From Oscillospiraceae bacterium (GTDB lineage Bacteria; Bacillota; Clostridia; Oscillospirales; Acutalibacteraceae): a DNA stretch of 55,076 nt. Location: contig JAISUW010000036.1 in assembly GCA_031271865.1 (NCBI GenBank), positions 1 to 55,076 of the forward strand. The letters run 5' to 3'. Position numbers and translations under genes: made by a program. Under the pieces are notes generated by a model. That model was not told the DNA's origin. It did not search any database and saw nothing but the letters and a program-made list of their open reading frames with translations. Below are positions 33,284 through 41,849 of this stretch, piece after piece; position 1 is the first letter of the stretch, and the number at the start of each line of letters is the position of its first letter.

Positions 33284-34054
33284 TCACCTATGCTCTTTAA
33301 TCCGCTGGATAGCCCCTTTCTCCAGGCGTGAAACCTGCGCCTGTGAGATGCCTATCTCCTTTGCGACCTCCATCTGCGTCTTGCCGACCATAAAGCGCAG
33401 GTTGAGGATACGCTTTTCCCGCTCCGAGAGGTTCTCAATGGACTGCTTCATGAGCATCTCATCCAGCCACTGCTCCTCCGTGGCGCGGTCGCCGATTTGG
33501 TCTCCGACGCATATCGGGTCATTGCCGTCGGAATACACCGGCTCGTAAAGACTCACAGGCTCCACGATGGAATCCAACGCAAGCACGATTTCCTCTTTCC
33601 TGCGTCCCATCTCTTCTGCGATTGCCTCCACGGAAGGCTCTCTCTGCCCCTGCGCCGAGAGCCGCTCCCGCACCTGCATGGCGTGGTACGCCAAATCCCG
33701 CAGGGAGCGGCTAACCCGCACGGCATTGTTGTCCCGCAGGTAGCGCCGTATCTCCCCGATAATCATCGGCACGGCATACGTGGAAAAACGCACATTCTGC
33801 TTTATATCAAAGTTATCAATGGACTTCATCAGCCCGATGCAGCCCACTTGGAAAAGGTCGTCCATATTCTCCTCCCTGCCGGTGAAGCGCTGCAGGACAG
33901 AGAGCACGAGGCGCAAGTTGCCGTTAATCATCTCTTCCCTTGCGGCTTTGTCCCCTTGGTTAATCCGCTCAAGCAGCTCCCGTTTTTCCCCTTCTTTGAG
34001 GACTTTGAGCTTCGCGGTGTTCACGCCGCTGATTTCGACTTTGTTGAAGTGCAT
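33284..34054 (-). CDS. sigG: Sporulation sigma factor G
   Basis: Sigma-G directs late transcription in the forespore. The 256-residue protein matches the family from its start (NKVEISGVNTAKLKVL) through region 2 (NLRLVLSVLQRF, DDLFQVGCIGLMKSIDNFD, FSTYAVPMIIGEIRRYLRDNN) to region 4 (LSEREKRILNLRF, EVAKEIGISQAQVSRLEKGA). I chose the ATG at 34054, after GGAAGGA; an upstream ATG at 34081 lacks conservation. In most spore formers sigG follows spoIIGA-sigE, but here it stands alone between a fucosidase and tRNA-Pro. A sigma-G-type promoter lies upstream at 34129-34158, consistent with autoregulation. Confidence 0.95.
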   Translation of the reverse strand: MHFNKVEISGVNTAKLKVLKEGEKRELLERINQGDKAAREEMINGNLRLVLSVLQRFTGREENMDDLFQVGCIGLMKSIDNFDIKQNVRFSTYAVPMIIGEIRRYLRDNNAVRVSRSLRDLAYHAMQVRERLSAQGQREPSVEAIAEEMGRRKEEIVLALDSIVEPVSLYEPVYSDGNDPICVGDQIGDRATEEQWLDEMLMKQSIENLSEREKRILNLRFMVGKTQMEVAKEIGISQAQVSRLEKGAIQRIKEHR

Positions 34055-34128
34055 ATACTTTCCTTCCAAAGGGCAGCCCATAGCTTCCCTAAAGCAATCT
34101 GCCTACCCAAACCGATAGGCTCCATTGG

Positions 34129-34158
34129 AAGTATGGGAGGATTTGTGACTTTTATTCA
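34129..34158 (-). promoter_or_regulatory. Sigma-G/sigma-F-type promoter of sigG
   Basis: On the minus strand TGAATA, a 17-bp spacer and CATACTT match the known sigma-G consensus (TGAATA, 17-18 bp, CATACTA) at all but the last base. It lies 75 bases upstream of the sigG ATG, and no good vegetative promoter is visible there. Confidence 0.72.
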
Positions 34159-34206
34159 AGAAACACGATATAGGAACAGCACCCCTAACAAGATGTAAGA
34201 AGAAAA

Positions 34207-34229
34207 AAGCCCTGCCTCCGGCAGGGCTT
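34207..34229 (-). terminator. Terminator of tRNA-Pro
   Basis: Arms AAGCCCTGCC and GGCAGGGCTT with a 3-base loop, followed on the minus strand by a run of six T. Confidence 0.85.
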
Positions 34230-34239
34230 CCTAAATCCA

Positions 34240-34316
34240 TGGTCGGGACGGCGGGATTCGAACCCACGGCATCCTGCTCCCAAAGCAGGCGCGATACCAA
34301 GCTTCGCCACGTCCCG
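34240..34316 (-). tRNA. tRNA-Pro (anticodon UGG)
   Basis: Read on the minus strand: acceptor CGGGACG/CGTCCCG, anticodon arm CCTGC-TTTGGGA-GCAGG with anticodon TGG, T arm GGGTTCGAATCCC, discriminator A and encoded CCA (34240-34242). The total is 77 bases. Confidence 0.95.
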
Positions 34317-34355
34317 AGCGACATAACACACAGGGCAACAGCGCGCCCTCTCTAT

Positions 34356-34384
34356 ATTATATTACACTTGGGCAAAATTGTCAA
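34356..34384 (-). promoter_or_regulatory. Promoter of tRNA-Pro
   Basis: On the minus strand TTGACA, 17 bp and TATAAT, 40 bases before the tRNA. Confidence 0.87.
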
Positions 34385-34418
34385 GTGAAAAGTGAATTGG
34401 CTTTACTCGTCCGGAAAG

Positions 34419-35144
34419 CTAAGCCGTGACGGACCGATATGCCTCGAAATAGCGCTCACCCAAAAGCGCCAACCCCTGCCGGCAGAAGTGAATTGTATCC
34501 CCATCGCCGTGGTCTTGGTCATTGGAGAGCAAGCCCTCCGTGGTCACGTGTGCGGCGTGACCGAGGGCGGAGACTGACTCCCGCAGAGCCGCAAGGACGG
34601 GGGCGGTAACCTCCCGGTTGTCCTGCGTCCACTGCTGCACAAAGTCTGCACAAAGGAAAGGCAGGGTCGGTGTATTGCAGGCAGCGCGCACACCCGCAAC
34701 CAAAGTGGTGAGGTTGCGGACATATTCCGCTGCATCGGCACCCAGCATGGCATCGGTCTCCCCTTGGTGCCAGAGGAAAGCGCGCAGTTCAGCACCGTCG
34801 GCAAGAGCCAATGCCCACCGAAGCATACGGTGCATATTCTGCTCCAAGTCGTCCCCGGGGCGCCAGCGCTTGTCCCGAAAGCCGGTGCCTCCGACAGCCG
34901 CATTGAGCAGAAGCAGTTTCCTCCCGGGCGCAAGTAGTCCTGCCGCCGCATAGGCACGCGCAAAGAACAAACCCAAATGTGCAGTCCGGTTGTCCTGCGC
35001 AATGTGCAGGCGATAGTCCCCCTCCTTGTCCGGGAAGATGTCGGTAATCCAAATGCGCTCGTCCGGTTGGTAGGGTCGTTCAGCCGACCCGGAGCCGCAG
35101 CCCTCCATATTGGATTGCCCGGCGCAGAGAATGAGATCGTACAT
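34419..35144 (-). CDS. SGNH carbohydrate acetylesterase (sialate O-acetylesterase-like)
   Basis: The 241-residue enzyme has the SASA/CE6-type SGNH motifs: block I LCAGQSNMEG (nucleophile Ser 11), the Gly block NAAVGGTG, block III WHQGETDA and block V DTIHFCRQG with the Asp-x-x-His pair. It should remove O-acetyl groups from sugars such as xylan units or sialic acids. There is no signal peptide, so it acts in the cytoplasm. The ATG at 35144 follows GGAAA, 15 bp after the GNAT fusion gene on the same strand; the two are probably cotranscribed. The substrate cannot be inferred from sequence. Confidence 0.83.
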   Translation of the reverse strand: MYDLILCAGQSNMEGCGSGSAERPYQPDERIWITDIFPDKEGDYRLHIAQDNRTAHLGLFFARAYAAAGLLAPGRKLLLLNAAVGGTGFRDKRWRPGDDLEQNMHRMLRWALALADGAELRAFLWHQGETDAMLGADAAEYVRNLTTLVAGVRAACNTPTLPFLCADFVQQWTQDNREVTAPVLAALRESVSALGHAAHVTTEGLLSNDQDHGDGDTIHFCRQGLALLGERYFEAYRSVTA

Positions 35145-35159
35145 GGTGTTTTCCTTTCT

Positions 35160-36179
35160 CTATGTGCAATTGCCTAAGTCATCCGCCAGGATGGCATACA
35201 GATGGCTGGTGATGTACTCGCCCTTGCGGTAACGCCATCTGCGCAGGGTTCCTTCATACTGCATCCCCGCCCGCTTCATGACTTCGCCGCTCCGCGGGTT
35301 TCGAACATTGTGGCACGCCCACACGCGTTGCAGTCCGGCATCTGCAATCAGGTAAGCGATGAGTCGGCGCAGCACTTCCGTCGCATACCCTCGGCCCCAC
35401 CAGCCTTTCCCCAAGTAGTAGCCCGCCTCGGCGGACTTGGCGGCTGAATCCGTGACGCAGTAGTTGACAATCCCAATGAGTTCCTCGGTATCCTTCAGGA
35501 CGATTCCGTAGTAATGCCATTGGCTTTCCGGTTCTTCCTCGGCAGCGGCTGCCCAAAGGCCTATGCGCTCTGCGGCCTCTGTGACGGATGCGGCAGGCTC
35601 GATGTGCGTGTATTGCAGCACCTCTGCATCGCTGAGGAGATTGCCGTAGAGCTCCCCGGCATCCGACGCCTGTAAAGGGCGCAGAAGAAGACGCGGGGAT
35701 TCACATAGCGGCGGTGCCGGCGCTTGGAGGGGAGGGGCGGGTTTAGGGGGAGGGGGGCAGTGAATCATTGAATCATTGCTCCCTTTCCCCACCCGGTACC
35801 CCTCACCGGCCAATTGTTCCAAACCCCTGTTATTCCTCTCCGTAGTGCGCACGGCTTTGATTAGCAGGGCATTGATATGACCTATATCCAAGCGAATACT
35901 GTCAAACATCTTCCCGGTCAGCCAACCGGAGCTGCGCAGTTGCTCAATCAAACTTTCGCTTTCACGCGCACGGTTGAGTGCTGCCGTCTGCTTTTTTAGA
36001 AACTCGTAGCGGTCGTGTGCTCCGTTCGCCAGACGGAGGTTCTGCTCAATCCAATTTGCGGATTCCAGAAGGCAGTCCATGAAAGCCTTGTCGCAGCCTT
36101 TTCCTACGAAATAGGGATGCATCTTTTCGACGCGCTTGTGAAAGGCAACTGCCTTCTCCAAAAATATATTGCCTTGCAT
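35160..36179 (-). CDS. Four-helix-bundle protein fused to a GNAT N-acetyltransferase
   Basis: The 339-residue protein has two parts. Residues about 5-115 match the four-helix-bundle family (S23/bAvd-like): FLEKAVAFHKRVEK, then a helix containing ANWIEQNLRLANGAHDRYEF, and a final helix with HINALLIKAVRTTER. Residues about 155-335 are a RimJ/RimL-type GNAT acetyltransferase (SPRLLLRPLQASDAGEL, IGIVNYCV, the acetyl-CoA loop GKGWWGRGYATEVL). They are joined by a Pro-rich linker (CPPPPKPAPPLQAPAPP) encoded by a copy of the AATGATTCATTG repeat and its C-rich flank (35758-35783 and leftward), which suggests that the repeat fused two genes. The ATG at 36179 has AAAGGA nine bases upstream. The biological role is unknown. 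Confidence 0.78.
   Translation of the reverse strand: MQGNIFLEKAVAFHKRVEKMHPYFVGKGCDKAFMDCLLESANWIEQNLRLANGAHDRYEFLKKQTAALNRARESESLIEQLRSSGWLTGKMFDSIRLDIGHINALLIKAVRTTERNNRGLEQLAGEGYRVGKGSNDSMIHCPPPPKPAPPLQAPAPPLCESPRLLLRPLQASDAGELYGNLLSDAEVLQYTHIEPAASVTEAAERIGLWAAAAEEEPESQWHYYGIVLKDTEELIGIVNYCVTDSAAKSAEAGYYLGKGWWGRGYATEVLRRLIAYLIADAGLQRVWACHNVRNPRSGEVMKRAGMQYEGTLRRWRYRKGEYITSHLYAILADDLGNCT
35758..35783. repeat. AATGATTCATTG-type element at the fusion joint
   Basis: On the minus strand GGGAGCAATGATTCAATG, then ATTCACTG followed by a C-rich tract of about 50 bases. It encodes SNDSMIHCPPPP in the linker of the four-helix-bundle/GNAT protein. Confidence 0.8.
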
Positions 36180-36286
36180 GCTGAGGTGTCCTTTCATTCA
36201 TGTTCGTTATTGGGGGCGGGCGGGGAAACGATTGTACTGTCCGATGGCGGTGACGGCATGATGAATAGACGACTTGCAGGAGGGGG

Positions 36287-36309
36287 CAATGAATCAATGA
36301 ATCATTGAC
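36287..36309. repeat. AATGATTCATTG-type element at the valS stop
   Basis: On the minus strand GTCAATGATTCATTG, then ATTCATTG followed by CCCCCTCC. The valS stop (CAA TGA) falls inside it, just as in trmD. Confidence 0.85.
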
Positions 36310-38914
36310 TCACAGCCTCCCGCAAATTGGCAATCTGCGCTTCCAGCTTTCTCTCCTGCTCTTTCTGCTGCTCGACGACTTTCGGGGGAGCCTTTGAGAT
36401 GAAGCTGTCATTCGAGAGTTTGGCTTGGACAGCTGCGAGGAACTTTTCCGCTTGAGCGAGTTCTTTTTGGAGGCGTGCCTGCTGGGCTTGCATATCAACG
36501 AGGTCGCCGAGGGGGATGAACGCTTTCGCGGCATTGGTGACGACGGTGACAGAGGCAGCGGGGGGAGGGGAATCGGTCGGGAGGAATTCCAAGGCGGCGG
36601 CGGCGGCGAGGCGTTCGAGGTAAGGGGCACCGGCGTGGAAGACCTCGGGGGCATCGGTTTGGAGGAGGAGCCGGGCTTTGCGGGAGGGCGGCACATTGCG
36701 TTCTGCGCGGACGGAGCGCACACCTTTGATGAGATCCATAAGCAAGAGCATCTGACGCTCCATGGCGGGGTTGTCGAAAGCCGGATTGAAGCGGGGCCAA
36801 TCCGCGCGGACAATGGTGCCGTCGGCACCGGGCAGGGATTGGTAGATTTCTTCCGTGATGAAGGGCATAAAGGGGTGGAGGAGCTTCATGGTTTCGCGCA
36901 TACAATAGACCAAGACGCTTTGGACAGCAGCGGCATCTGCACCTTGCAAGCGGGGCTTGGCCAGCTCAATATACCAGTCGCAGAATTCGCCCCAGAGGAA
37001 GTCTTGGACTTTGCCGGCGGCGAGGCCGAGTTCGAATTTTTCGAGATTGTCCGTCACCTCGCGGATGGTGGTGTTCAGGCGGGAGAGAATCCAGGCGTCC
37101 TCGGCCGGGAGGGCGCCGGGGAGAGGAGCGGCCGCTTCTGCGCTGCCGAGGTTCATGAGAATAAAGCGGGCGGCATTCCAGATTTTGTTGGCGAAGTTAC
37201 GGGCAGCCTGTGCTTTCTCCTCCGTCCAGCGCATATCGTTGCCGGGGGAGTTGCCGGTAACGAGCGCAAAACGCAGGGCATCGGCACCGTATTGGTTAAT
37301 GACATCCAAGGGATCCACGCCGTTGCCCAAGGACTTTGACATTTTCCGGCCCAAGCCGTCGCGGACAAGACCGTGGATGAGGACGGTGTCAAAAGGCTTC
37401 TCGTTCATGTGTTCCAGCCCGCTGAATATCATACGGCTGACCCAGAATGTGATGATGTCATAGCCCGTGACGAGCGTATTCGTAGGATAGAAGTAGGAGA
37501 GGTCATCCGTATTGTCCGGCCAGCCGAGCGTAGAGAACGGCCAAAGTGCCGAGGAGAACCAAGTGTCGAGTGTGTCGTCGTCTTGGGTCAAGCGGTTGCT
37601 GCCGCATTGGGGGCAGGCGGCGGGGTCCGTCTTCTCGCAGATTTGCGCGCCGCAGTCCGGGCAGTACCAGACGGGGATGCGGTGCCCCCACCAGATTTGG
37701 CGAGAGATACACCAGTCGCGTAGGTTCTCCATCCAGTGGAGGTACTGCTTATCAAAGCGGCCAGGTACGAACTTGATGCTGCCGTCGGTAACGGCTTCGA
37801 TGGCAGGGGCTGCCAAAGGAGCCATCTTGACGAACCATTGCAGAGAGATGCGCGGTTCCACTACCGTCTTGCAGCGCTGGCAATGCCCGACGGAGTGGCG
37901 GGTCTTCTCTGTCTTGACGAGGAAACCTTGCGCCTCCAAGTCGGCAACGATGGCTTTACGGCAGGCGTAGCGGTCCATGCCGGCGTACTTCCCGGCGTTG
38001 CCGGTCATGGCAGCGGTGTCGGTCATGACGTCCACAATGGGCAGATTGTGCCGCTGACCAACCTCGTAGTCGTTCGGGTCATGGGCGGGGGTGATCTTCA
38101 CGGCACCCGTCCCGAAGTCTTTTTCTACGTATGCGTCGGCAATGATGGGTATCTCTTTGCCGACCAGCGGCAGGATGAGTGTCTTGCCGACCAGATGCGT
38201 GTAGCGTTCGTCCTCCGGGTGGACGGCAACGGCGGTATCCCCCAGCATGGTCTCGGGGCGGGTGGTGGCAACCTCTATATATCCCGTGCCGTCTGTGAGC
38301 GGATAGCGGATGTGCCAGAAGTTACCGTCATGATCCTCGTGCTCCACTTCTGCGTCCGAGAGGGCGGTCACGCAGCCGGGGCACCAGTTCACCAGACGGT
38401 TCCCGCGATAGATGAGACCTTTCTTATACAGGTTGACAAAGACCTCCCGCACGGCGCGGGAGCAACCCTCGTCCATGGTGAAGCGTTCCCGGCTCCAGTC
38501 GCAGGAGGAGCCCAGTTTCTTGAGTTGGTTAATGATGGCACCGCCGTACTTTTCTTTCCACACCCAGGCGCGCTCCATGAACTTCTCATAGCCGAGGTCG
38601 GCCTTGGTCAGGCCTTCCTCTTTCATGGCAGCGACTATTTTAACTTCCGTTGCGATGGCCGCATGATCGGTACCGGGGAGCCATAGGGTATCAAAGCCCT
38701 GCATCCGCTTAAAGCGAATGAGGATGTCCTGCAAAGTATTATCGAGGGCGTGGCCCATATGTAACTGTGCTGTTACATTTGGCGGCGGAATGACAATTGT
38801 ATAAGGGGTTTTCCCTTCCCTGTGTTCGGCGCGGAACACATCCTGCGCCAACCAATCTGCATAGATGCGGTCTTCCACCTGCTTAGGGTCATACTGTTTG
38901 GCGAGTTCTTTCAT
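36302..38914 (-). CDS. valS: Valyl-tRNA synthetase
   Basis: ValRS charges tRNA-Val and hydrolyses mischarged Thr-tRNA. The 870-residue class I enzyme has HMGH (residues 52-55, the HIGH motif), the CP1 editing domain (TTRPETMLGDTAVAVHP), the GLVRDGLGRKMSKSLGNG loop (KMSKS at 524-528) and a C-terminal coiled coil (MQAQQARLQKELAQAEKFL). The length is normal. The ATG has AAGGAG upstream. It follows the ispH-rpsA terminator; I looked for a T-box leader before it and found no GGGTGG-type antiterminator motif. The last codon and stop lie in a dispersed repeat. Confidence 0.97.
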   Translation of the reverse strand: MKELAKQYDPKQVEDRIYADWLAQDVFRAEHREGKTPYTIVIPPPNVTAQLHMGHALDNTLQDILIRFKRMQGFDTLWLPGTDHAAIATEVKIVAAMKEEGLTKADLGYEKFMERAWVWKEKYGGAIINQLKKLGSSCDWSRERFTMDEGCSRAVREVFVNLYKKGLIYRGNRLVNWCPGCVTALSDAEVEHEDHDGNFWHIRYPLTDGTGYIEVATTRPETMLGDTAVAVHPEDERYTHLVGKTLILPLVGKEIPIIADAYVEKDFGTGAVKITPAHDPNDYEVGQRHNLPIVDVMTDTAAMTGNAGKYAGMDRYACRKAIVADLEAQGFLVKTEKTRHSVGHCQRCKTVVEPRISLQWFVKMAPLAAPAIEAVTDGSIKFVPGRFDKQYLHWMENLRDWCISRQIWWGHRIPVWYCPDCGAQICEKTDPAACPQCGSNRLTQDDDTLDTWFSSALWPFSTLGWPDNTDDLSYFYPTNTLVTGYDIITFWVSRMIFSGLEHMNEKPFDTVLIHGLVRDGLGRKMSKSLGNGVDPLDVINQYGADALRFALVTGNSPGNDMRWTEEKAQAARNFANKIWNAARFILMNLGSAEAAAPLPGALPAEDAWILSRLNTTIREVTDNLEKFELGLAAGKVQDFLWGEFCDWYIELAKPRLQGADAAAVQSVLVYCMRETMKLLHPFMPFITEEIYQSLPGADGTIVRADWPRFNPAFDNPAMERQMLLLMDLIKGVRSVRAERNVPPSRKARLLLQTDAPEVFHAGAPYLERLAAAAALEFLPTDSPPPAASVTVVTNAAKAFIPLGDLVDMQAQQARLQKELAQAEKFLAAVQAKLSNDSFISKAPPKVVEQQKEQERKLEAQIANLREAVSQ

Positions 38915-38934
38915 GGCTGTTTCTCCTTAATAAG

Positions 38935-38959
38935 AACGCCCCGCTTGCCGCGGGGCGTT
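38935..38959 (-). terminator. Hairpin after ispH-rpsA, 21 bp upstream of valS
   Basis: Arms AACGCCCCGC and GCGGGGCGTT with a 5-base loop. On the minus strand it follows the rpsA end by about 115 bases and is followed by CTTATT. It could also act as an attenuator for valS. Confidence 0.6.
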
Positions 38960-39075
38960 TTGATTTGTGTATCAAAGCGTTCGTGCGGCGCGGCTAACAC
39001 AAGCCGTATACTACGACTGCTGCTACGCCCGTTACGAGGGGACGGTACAAACGCTCCATAGGAATCCGCCTTTGC

Positions 39076-41163
39076 TTAGGCTTCCGGGTCGGGGGTGGAG
39101 GAGGAGGCGACAACGACATCCTCATCCGGCAGGGGTTCCGGCTCTTCATCCTGCTCTTCGGTGAGGGCGCGCATGGAAAGGCTGACGCGGTGCTTCTCGA
39201 AGTCGATGCCGACGATCTTGCAGTTGACCTCTTGACCTATCTTGAGTTCGTCCTGCGGCTTGTCCACGCGGCGGTCGGCGATCTGGCTGATGTGGATCAG
39301 ACCGTCCACGCCGGGGATGATGCGGGCAAAGGCACCGAACGCGGTGAAGCTCACGACGGTGCAGGTGACAATGGAACCGACCGGGTACTTCTCGCGGAGC
39401 TGCTCCCACGGATTGTCCTCCGCTTTGCGGTAACCCAAGCTAATCTTGCGCTTCTCAGGGTCAAGGGACTTGATATAGACCTCGACCTCCTGCCCGACGG
39501 TCAGCACATCGGAGGGATGCTTCACACGACTCCAGCTCAGCTCAGAGATGTGCACCATTCCGTCCAAGCCGCCGATGTCCACAAACGCGCCGTAGCTCGT
39601 AAGGGATTTGACGGTGCCGACAATCCGCTTGCCGACCTCGGCGTTGCTCCAGAACTTGTCCTCCGCCTGCTTGCGCAGGGTCTGGGAGGCGGCACGGATA
39701 GAGCCGACGGCACGGCGCTTCTGCGCATTGGTCTCCACAATCCGCAGTTGCACAGTGGTACCCTTCAGATCATCGAGGGGCTTATCCCGCGGTACGCCGG
39801 TCAGGGAGGCCGGCACGAACACGCGCATCCCGCTCACAAAGACGCGGATACCGCCGTTGACGATGTCGGTAACTTTGCCCTCAAGGATGGTGCCGGCAGC
39901 TTCGCTTTCCACGATATCCCCCCACGACTTCTGGGAGTCGGCGCGCTTTTTGGAGAGCTGTACCGTACCCTCTTGGTCGTTGGTCTTCATGATGATGAGG
40001 TCAAACGTATCCCCCACCTTGACCGTTTCCGCCATATTGACGGAAGGGTCGGCGGAGAACTCGTCTGCCGCAACGTAGCCGGTTTGCTTGCGCCCGATGT
40101 CCACCTGTATCTCGGACGGACTGACGGCTGTCACGATTCCTTTCACACGCTGATCGCTGGACATATTGCCGAGCGATTCCTCCAGTGCTTTGGCAAAATC
40201 CTCTTCCGGAGAAAGTGCCTGTTCCTGCACCGGGGCGACGGCTATCTCTTCAGCCGCTGTGTCGCCTGCCGCGACGATTTCGGGTTCCTGTCCTGTGATG
40301 TCTGCCATGGTACGGAGTACCTCCTTTATTGTGTGCGTTGGCGTTGAGGCGCCGGCTGTTACACCGATTGTGCTGTATCTTTTGAGTTCCTCTTCTAACC
40401 CCACAAGGTCTTTTGCTGTCTCTACTAAAACTGTCTTGCAATTCTTTTCACAAACGGCGGTCAGCTTCGCAGTGTTGCTGCTGAATCTGTCTCCGATTAC
40501 TACCATAGCCTCGGACTGACGGCTTATCTCCTGTGCTGATATTTGTCTCGATTCAGTCGCATAGCATATTGTATCAAAAATTACACAATTTTGCAAGAGG
40601 GTTTGAGAAATTTCTTTAATTCTTTTCCATTCCCGCAGATCGAACGTCGTTTGCGCTATACATAATGACGGAATATCACATAAATCTGGACGAGATTTTA
40701 GTAATTGTGACAATTCGTCAGAATCGTATACGACTTCCGTCTCCGCCGCTGAGTAGCTTTTTATCCCAATTACCTCCGGGTGCGCCCGGTCGCCGCAAAT
40801 CAGCAGCAAGGCGGCAGGCGCGGTACCCGCCGCGTTCGTTCGCTCCGCTACTATGCGATGAATCTTCTTTACAAATGGACAGGTCGCGTCGGTGTAGGGA
40901 ATTGAATTCAATTCAATTGAATTCATCACATCCAATGGTACCCCGTGCGCTCGTATCACCAGCGTTTCCCCCGGTCGGACTTCTTCTACGCTGCTTATGA
41001 CCCGGACACCGCGTTGCTCGAAATCTTGCATTACCTCCTTATTGTGAATCAATGGTCCAAGCAATACCACCGCTTTGCCTGCTTCCACTAAGGCATTCGT
41101 CATGTCTACTGCTCGCTTTACGCCGAAACAGAAGCCGGCATTCGGGGCTAATCGGATGGGCAT
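39076..41163 (-). CDS. ispH: IspH-S1 fusion: HMBPP reductase joined to ribosomal protein S1
   Basis: The 695-residue fusion is typical of Clostridia. The N-terminal 280 residues are the 4Fe-4S reductase of the MEP isoprenoid pathway, with its three Cys in GFCFGVKRAV (Cys 12), DATCPFVKK and ICYATESRQ, plus SNTAKL and TAGASTP. Four S1 RNA-binding domains follow (starting VKGIVTAVS, GTILEGKVTDIV, GKRIVGTVKSLTSYGAFVDI and GSIVTCTVVSFTAFGAF), then an acidic tail. S1 helps the ribosome bind mRNA. I chose the ATG at 41163 after GGGAGGT; the longer frame runs through plsC. A GAATTGAATTC repeat is embedded in frame before the second Cys (encodes MNSIELNSIPY). It is the last gene of the flavoprotein-cmk-plsC-ispH operon. 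Confidence 0.95.
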   Translation of the reverse strand: MPIRLAPNAGFCFGVKRAVDMTNALVEAGKAVVLLGPLIHNKEVMQDFEQRGVRVISSVEEVRPGETLVIRAHGVPLDVMNSIELNSIPYTDATCPFVKKIHRIVAERTNAAGTAPAALLLICGDRAHPEVIGIKSYSAAETEVVYDSDELSQLLKSRPDLCDIPSLCIAQTTFDLREWKRIKEISQTLLQNCVIFDTICYATESRQISAQEISRQSEAMVVIGDRFSSNTAKLTAVCEKNCKTVLVETAKDLVGLEEELKRYSTIGVTAGASTPTHTIKEVLRTMADITGQEPEIVAAGDTAAEEIAVAPVQEQALSPEEDFAKALEESLGNMSSDQRVKGIVTAVSPSEIQVDIGRKQTGYVAADEFSADPSVNMAETVKVGDTFDLIIMKTNDQEGTVQLSKKRADSQKSWGDIVESEAAGTILEGKVTDIVNGGIRVFVSGMRVFVPASLTGVPRDKPLDDLKGTTVQLRIVETNAQKRRAVGSIRAASQTLRKQAEDKFWSNAEVGKRIVGTVKSLTSYGAFVDIGGLDGMVHISELSWSRVKHPSDVLTVGQEVEVYIKSLDPEKRKISLGYRKAEDNPWEQLREKYPVGSIVTCTVVSFTAFGAFARIIPGVDGLIHISQIADRRVDKPQDELKIGQEVNCKIVGIDFEKHRVSLSMRALTEEQDEEPEPLPDEDVVVASSSTPDPEA
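40898..40926. repeat. GGAATTGAATTCAATTC element inside ispH
   Basis: An AT-rich self-complementary sequence inside GC-rich coding DNA, shared over 20 bases with 41180-41200. It is in frame and replaces a variable surface segment of IspH. Confidence 0.85.
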
Positions 41164-41179
41164 TGGGACCTCCCGGGAT

Positions 41180-41200
41180 GGAATTGAATTCAATTCAATA
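41180..41200. repeat. GGAATTGAATTCAATTC element at the plsC stop
   Basis: The second copy of the element, between plsC and ispH. It forms the plsC stop codon (TAT TGA on the minus strand). Confidence 0.85.
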
Positions 41201-41833
41201 CCCCTCCGCCCACAACTGTACAACCCTATCCCAGATGATGGCGGCGGCGGCTCTGGTTTCTTTCGACTTAGCGACCTCACCCATACCCAAATCGGCATAG
41301 GGAATGACTTCCCCGAAGCGTACGGTAGTATGGCCGAAGAGTTTGAACTTGCCTTCACGGTAGATACAAGCCGGGATGACATTGGCTTTGGTTTGTCTAG
41401 CCATGAGGGCGGCGCCGGGTTTCGCTTCACCGGGCTTGCCATCTTCGGAGCGGGTGCCTTCCGGGAAGATACCCAAACCGTAGTTTCCGTCCTTGAGGAT
41501 GGACACGGCATAATCGATGGACTTACGGTCCGTGCCCTCACGGTTAACGGGAAACGCATTGGAATGCGTCATGAGCCAGCCCATGAATCCGTTTTCGAAC
41601 AATTCCTGCTTTGCCATAAACCGCCACTTCCGACGGGAGAGTGCCGCCAAGAACACCGGATCGGTAAGGGAAATGTGGTTACATACCAGAACGTGTCCGG
41701 CGGCATCTGCCGGGAGATTCTCGATACCCACCACTCGCGTTTTCGTCAGAATACGAAGCAAGAACCGGACAATCGGCATGACGAAGTCATAGAACTTATA
41801 CGGTTTCAGTCGTTCGTAGTTATAGGCTTTCAT
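41195..41833 (-). CDS. plsC: 1-acyl-sn-glycerol-3-phosphate acyltransferase
   Basis: PlsC adds the second acyl chain to make phosphatidic acid at the membrane. The 212-residue protein has the catalytic NHISLTD (NHx4D) motif, MAKQELFENGFMGWLM, the substrate motif FPEGTRSEDGK and a later IPACIYREGKF block. Its N-terminal amphipathic/hydrophobic segment (FYDFVMPIVRFLLRIL) should associate with the membrane. The length is typical. The ATG at 41833 is preceded by GGAGTG, and the gene lies 16 bp after cmk in the usual clostridial cmk-plsC-ispH order. Confidence 0.94.
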   Translation of the reverse strand: MKAYNYERLKPYKFYDFVMPIVRFLLRILTKTRVVGIENLPADAAGHVLVCNHISLTDPVFLAALSRRKWRFMAKQELFENGFMGWLMTHSNAFPVNREGTDRKSIDYAVSILKDGNYGLGIFPEGTRSEDGKPGEAKPGAALMARQTKANVIPACIYREGKFKLFGHTTVRFGEVIPYADLGMGEVAKSKETRAAAAIIWDRVVQLWAEGY

Positions 41834-41849
41834 TGGGTTGCACTCCTAC

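Noticed and set aside
38915-39075. T-box leader upstream of valS
   Set aside because: A hairpin is present but no GGGTGG-type T-box motif or specifier-loop arrangement can be found.
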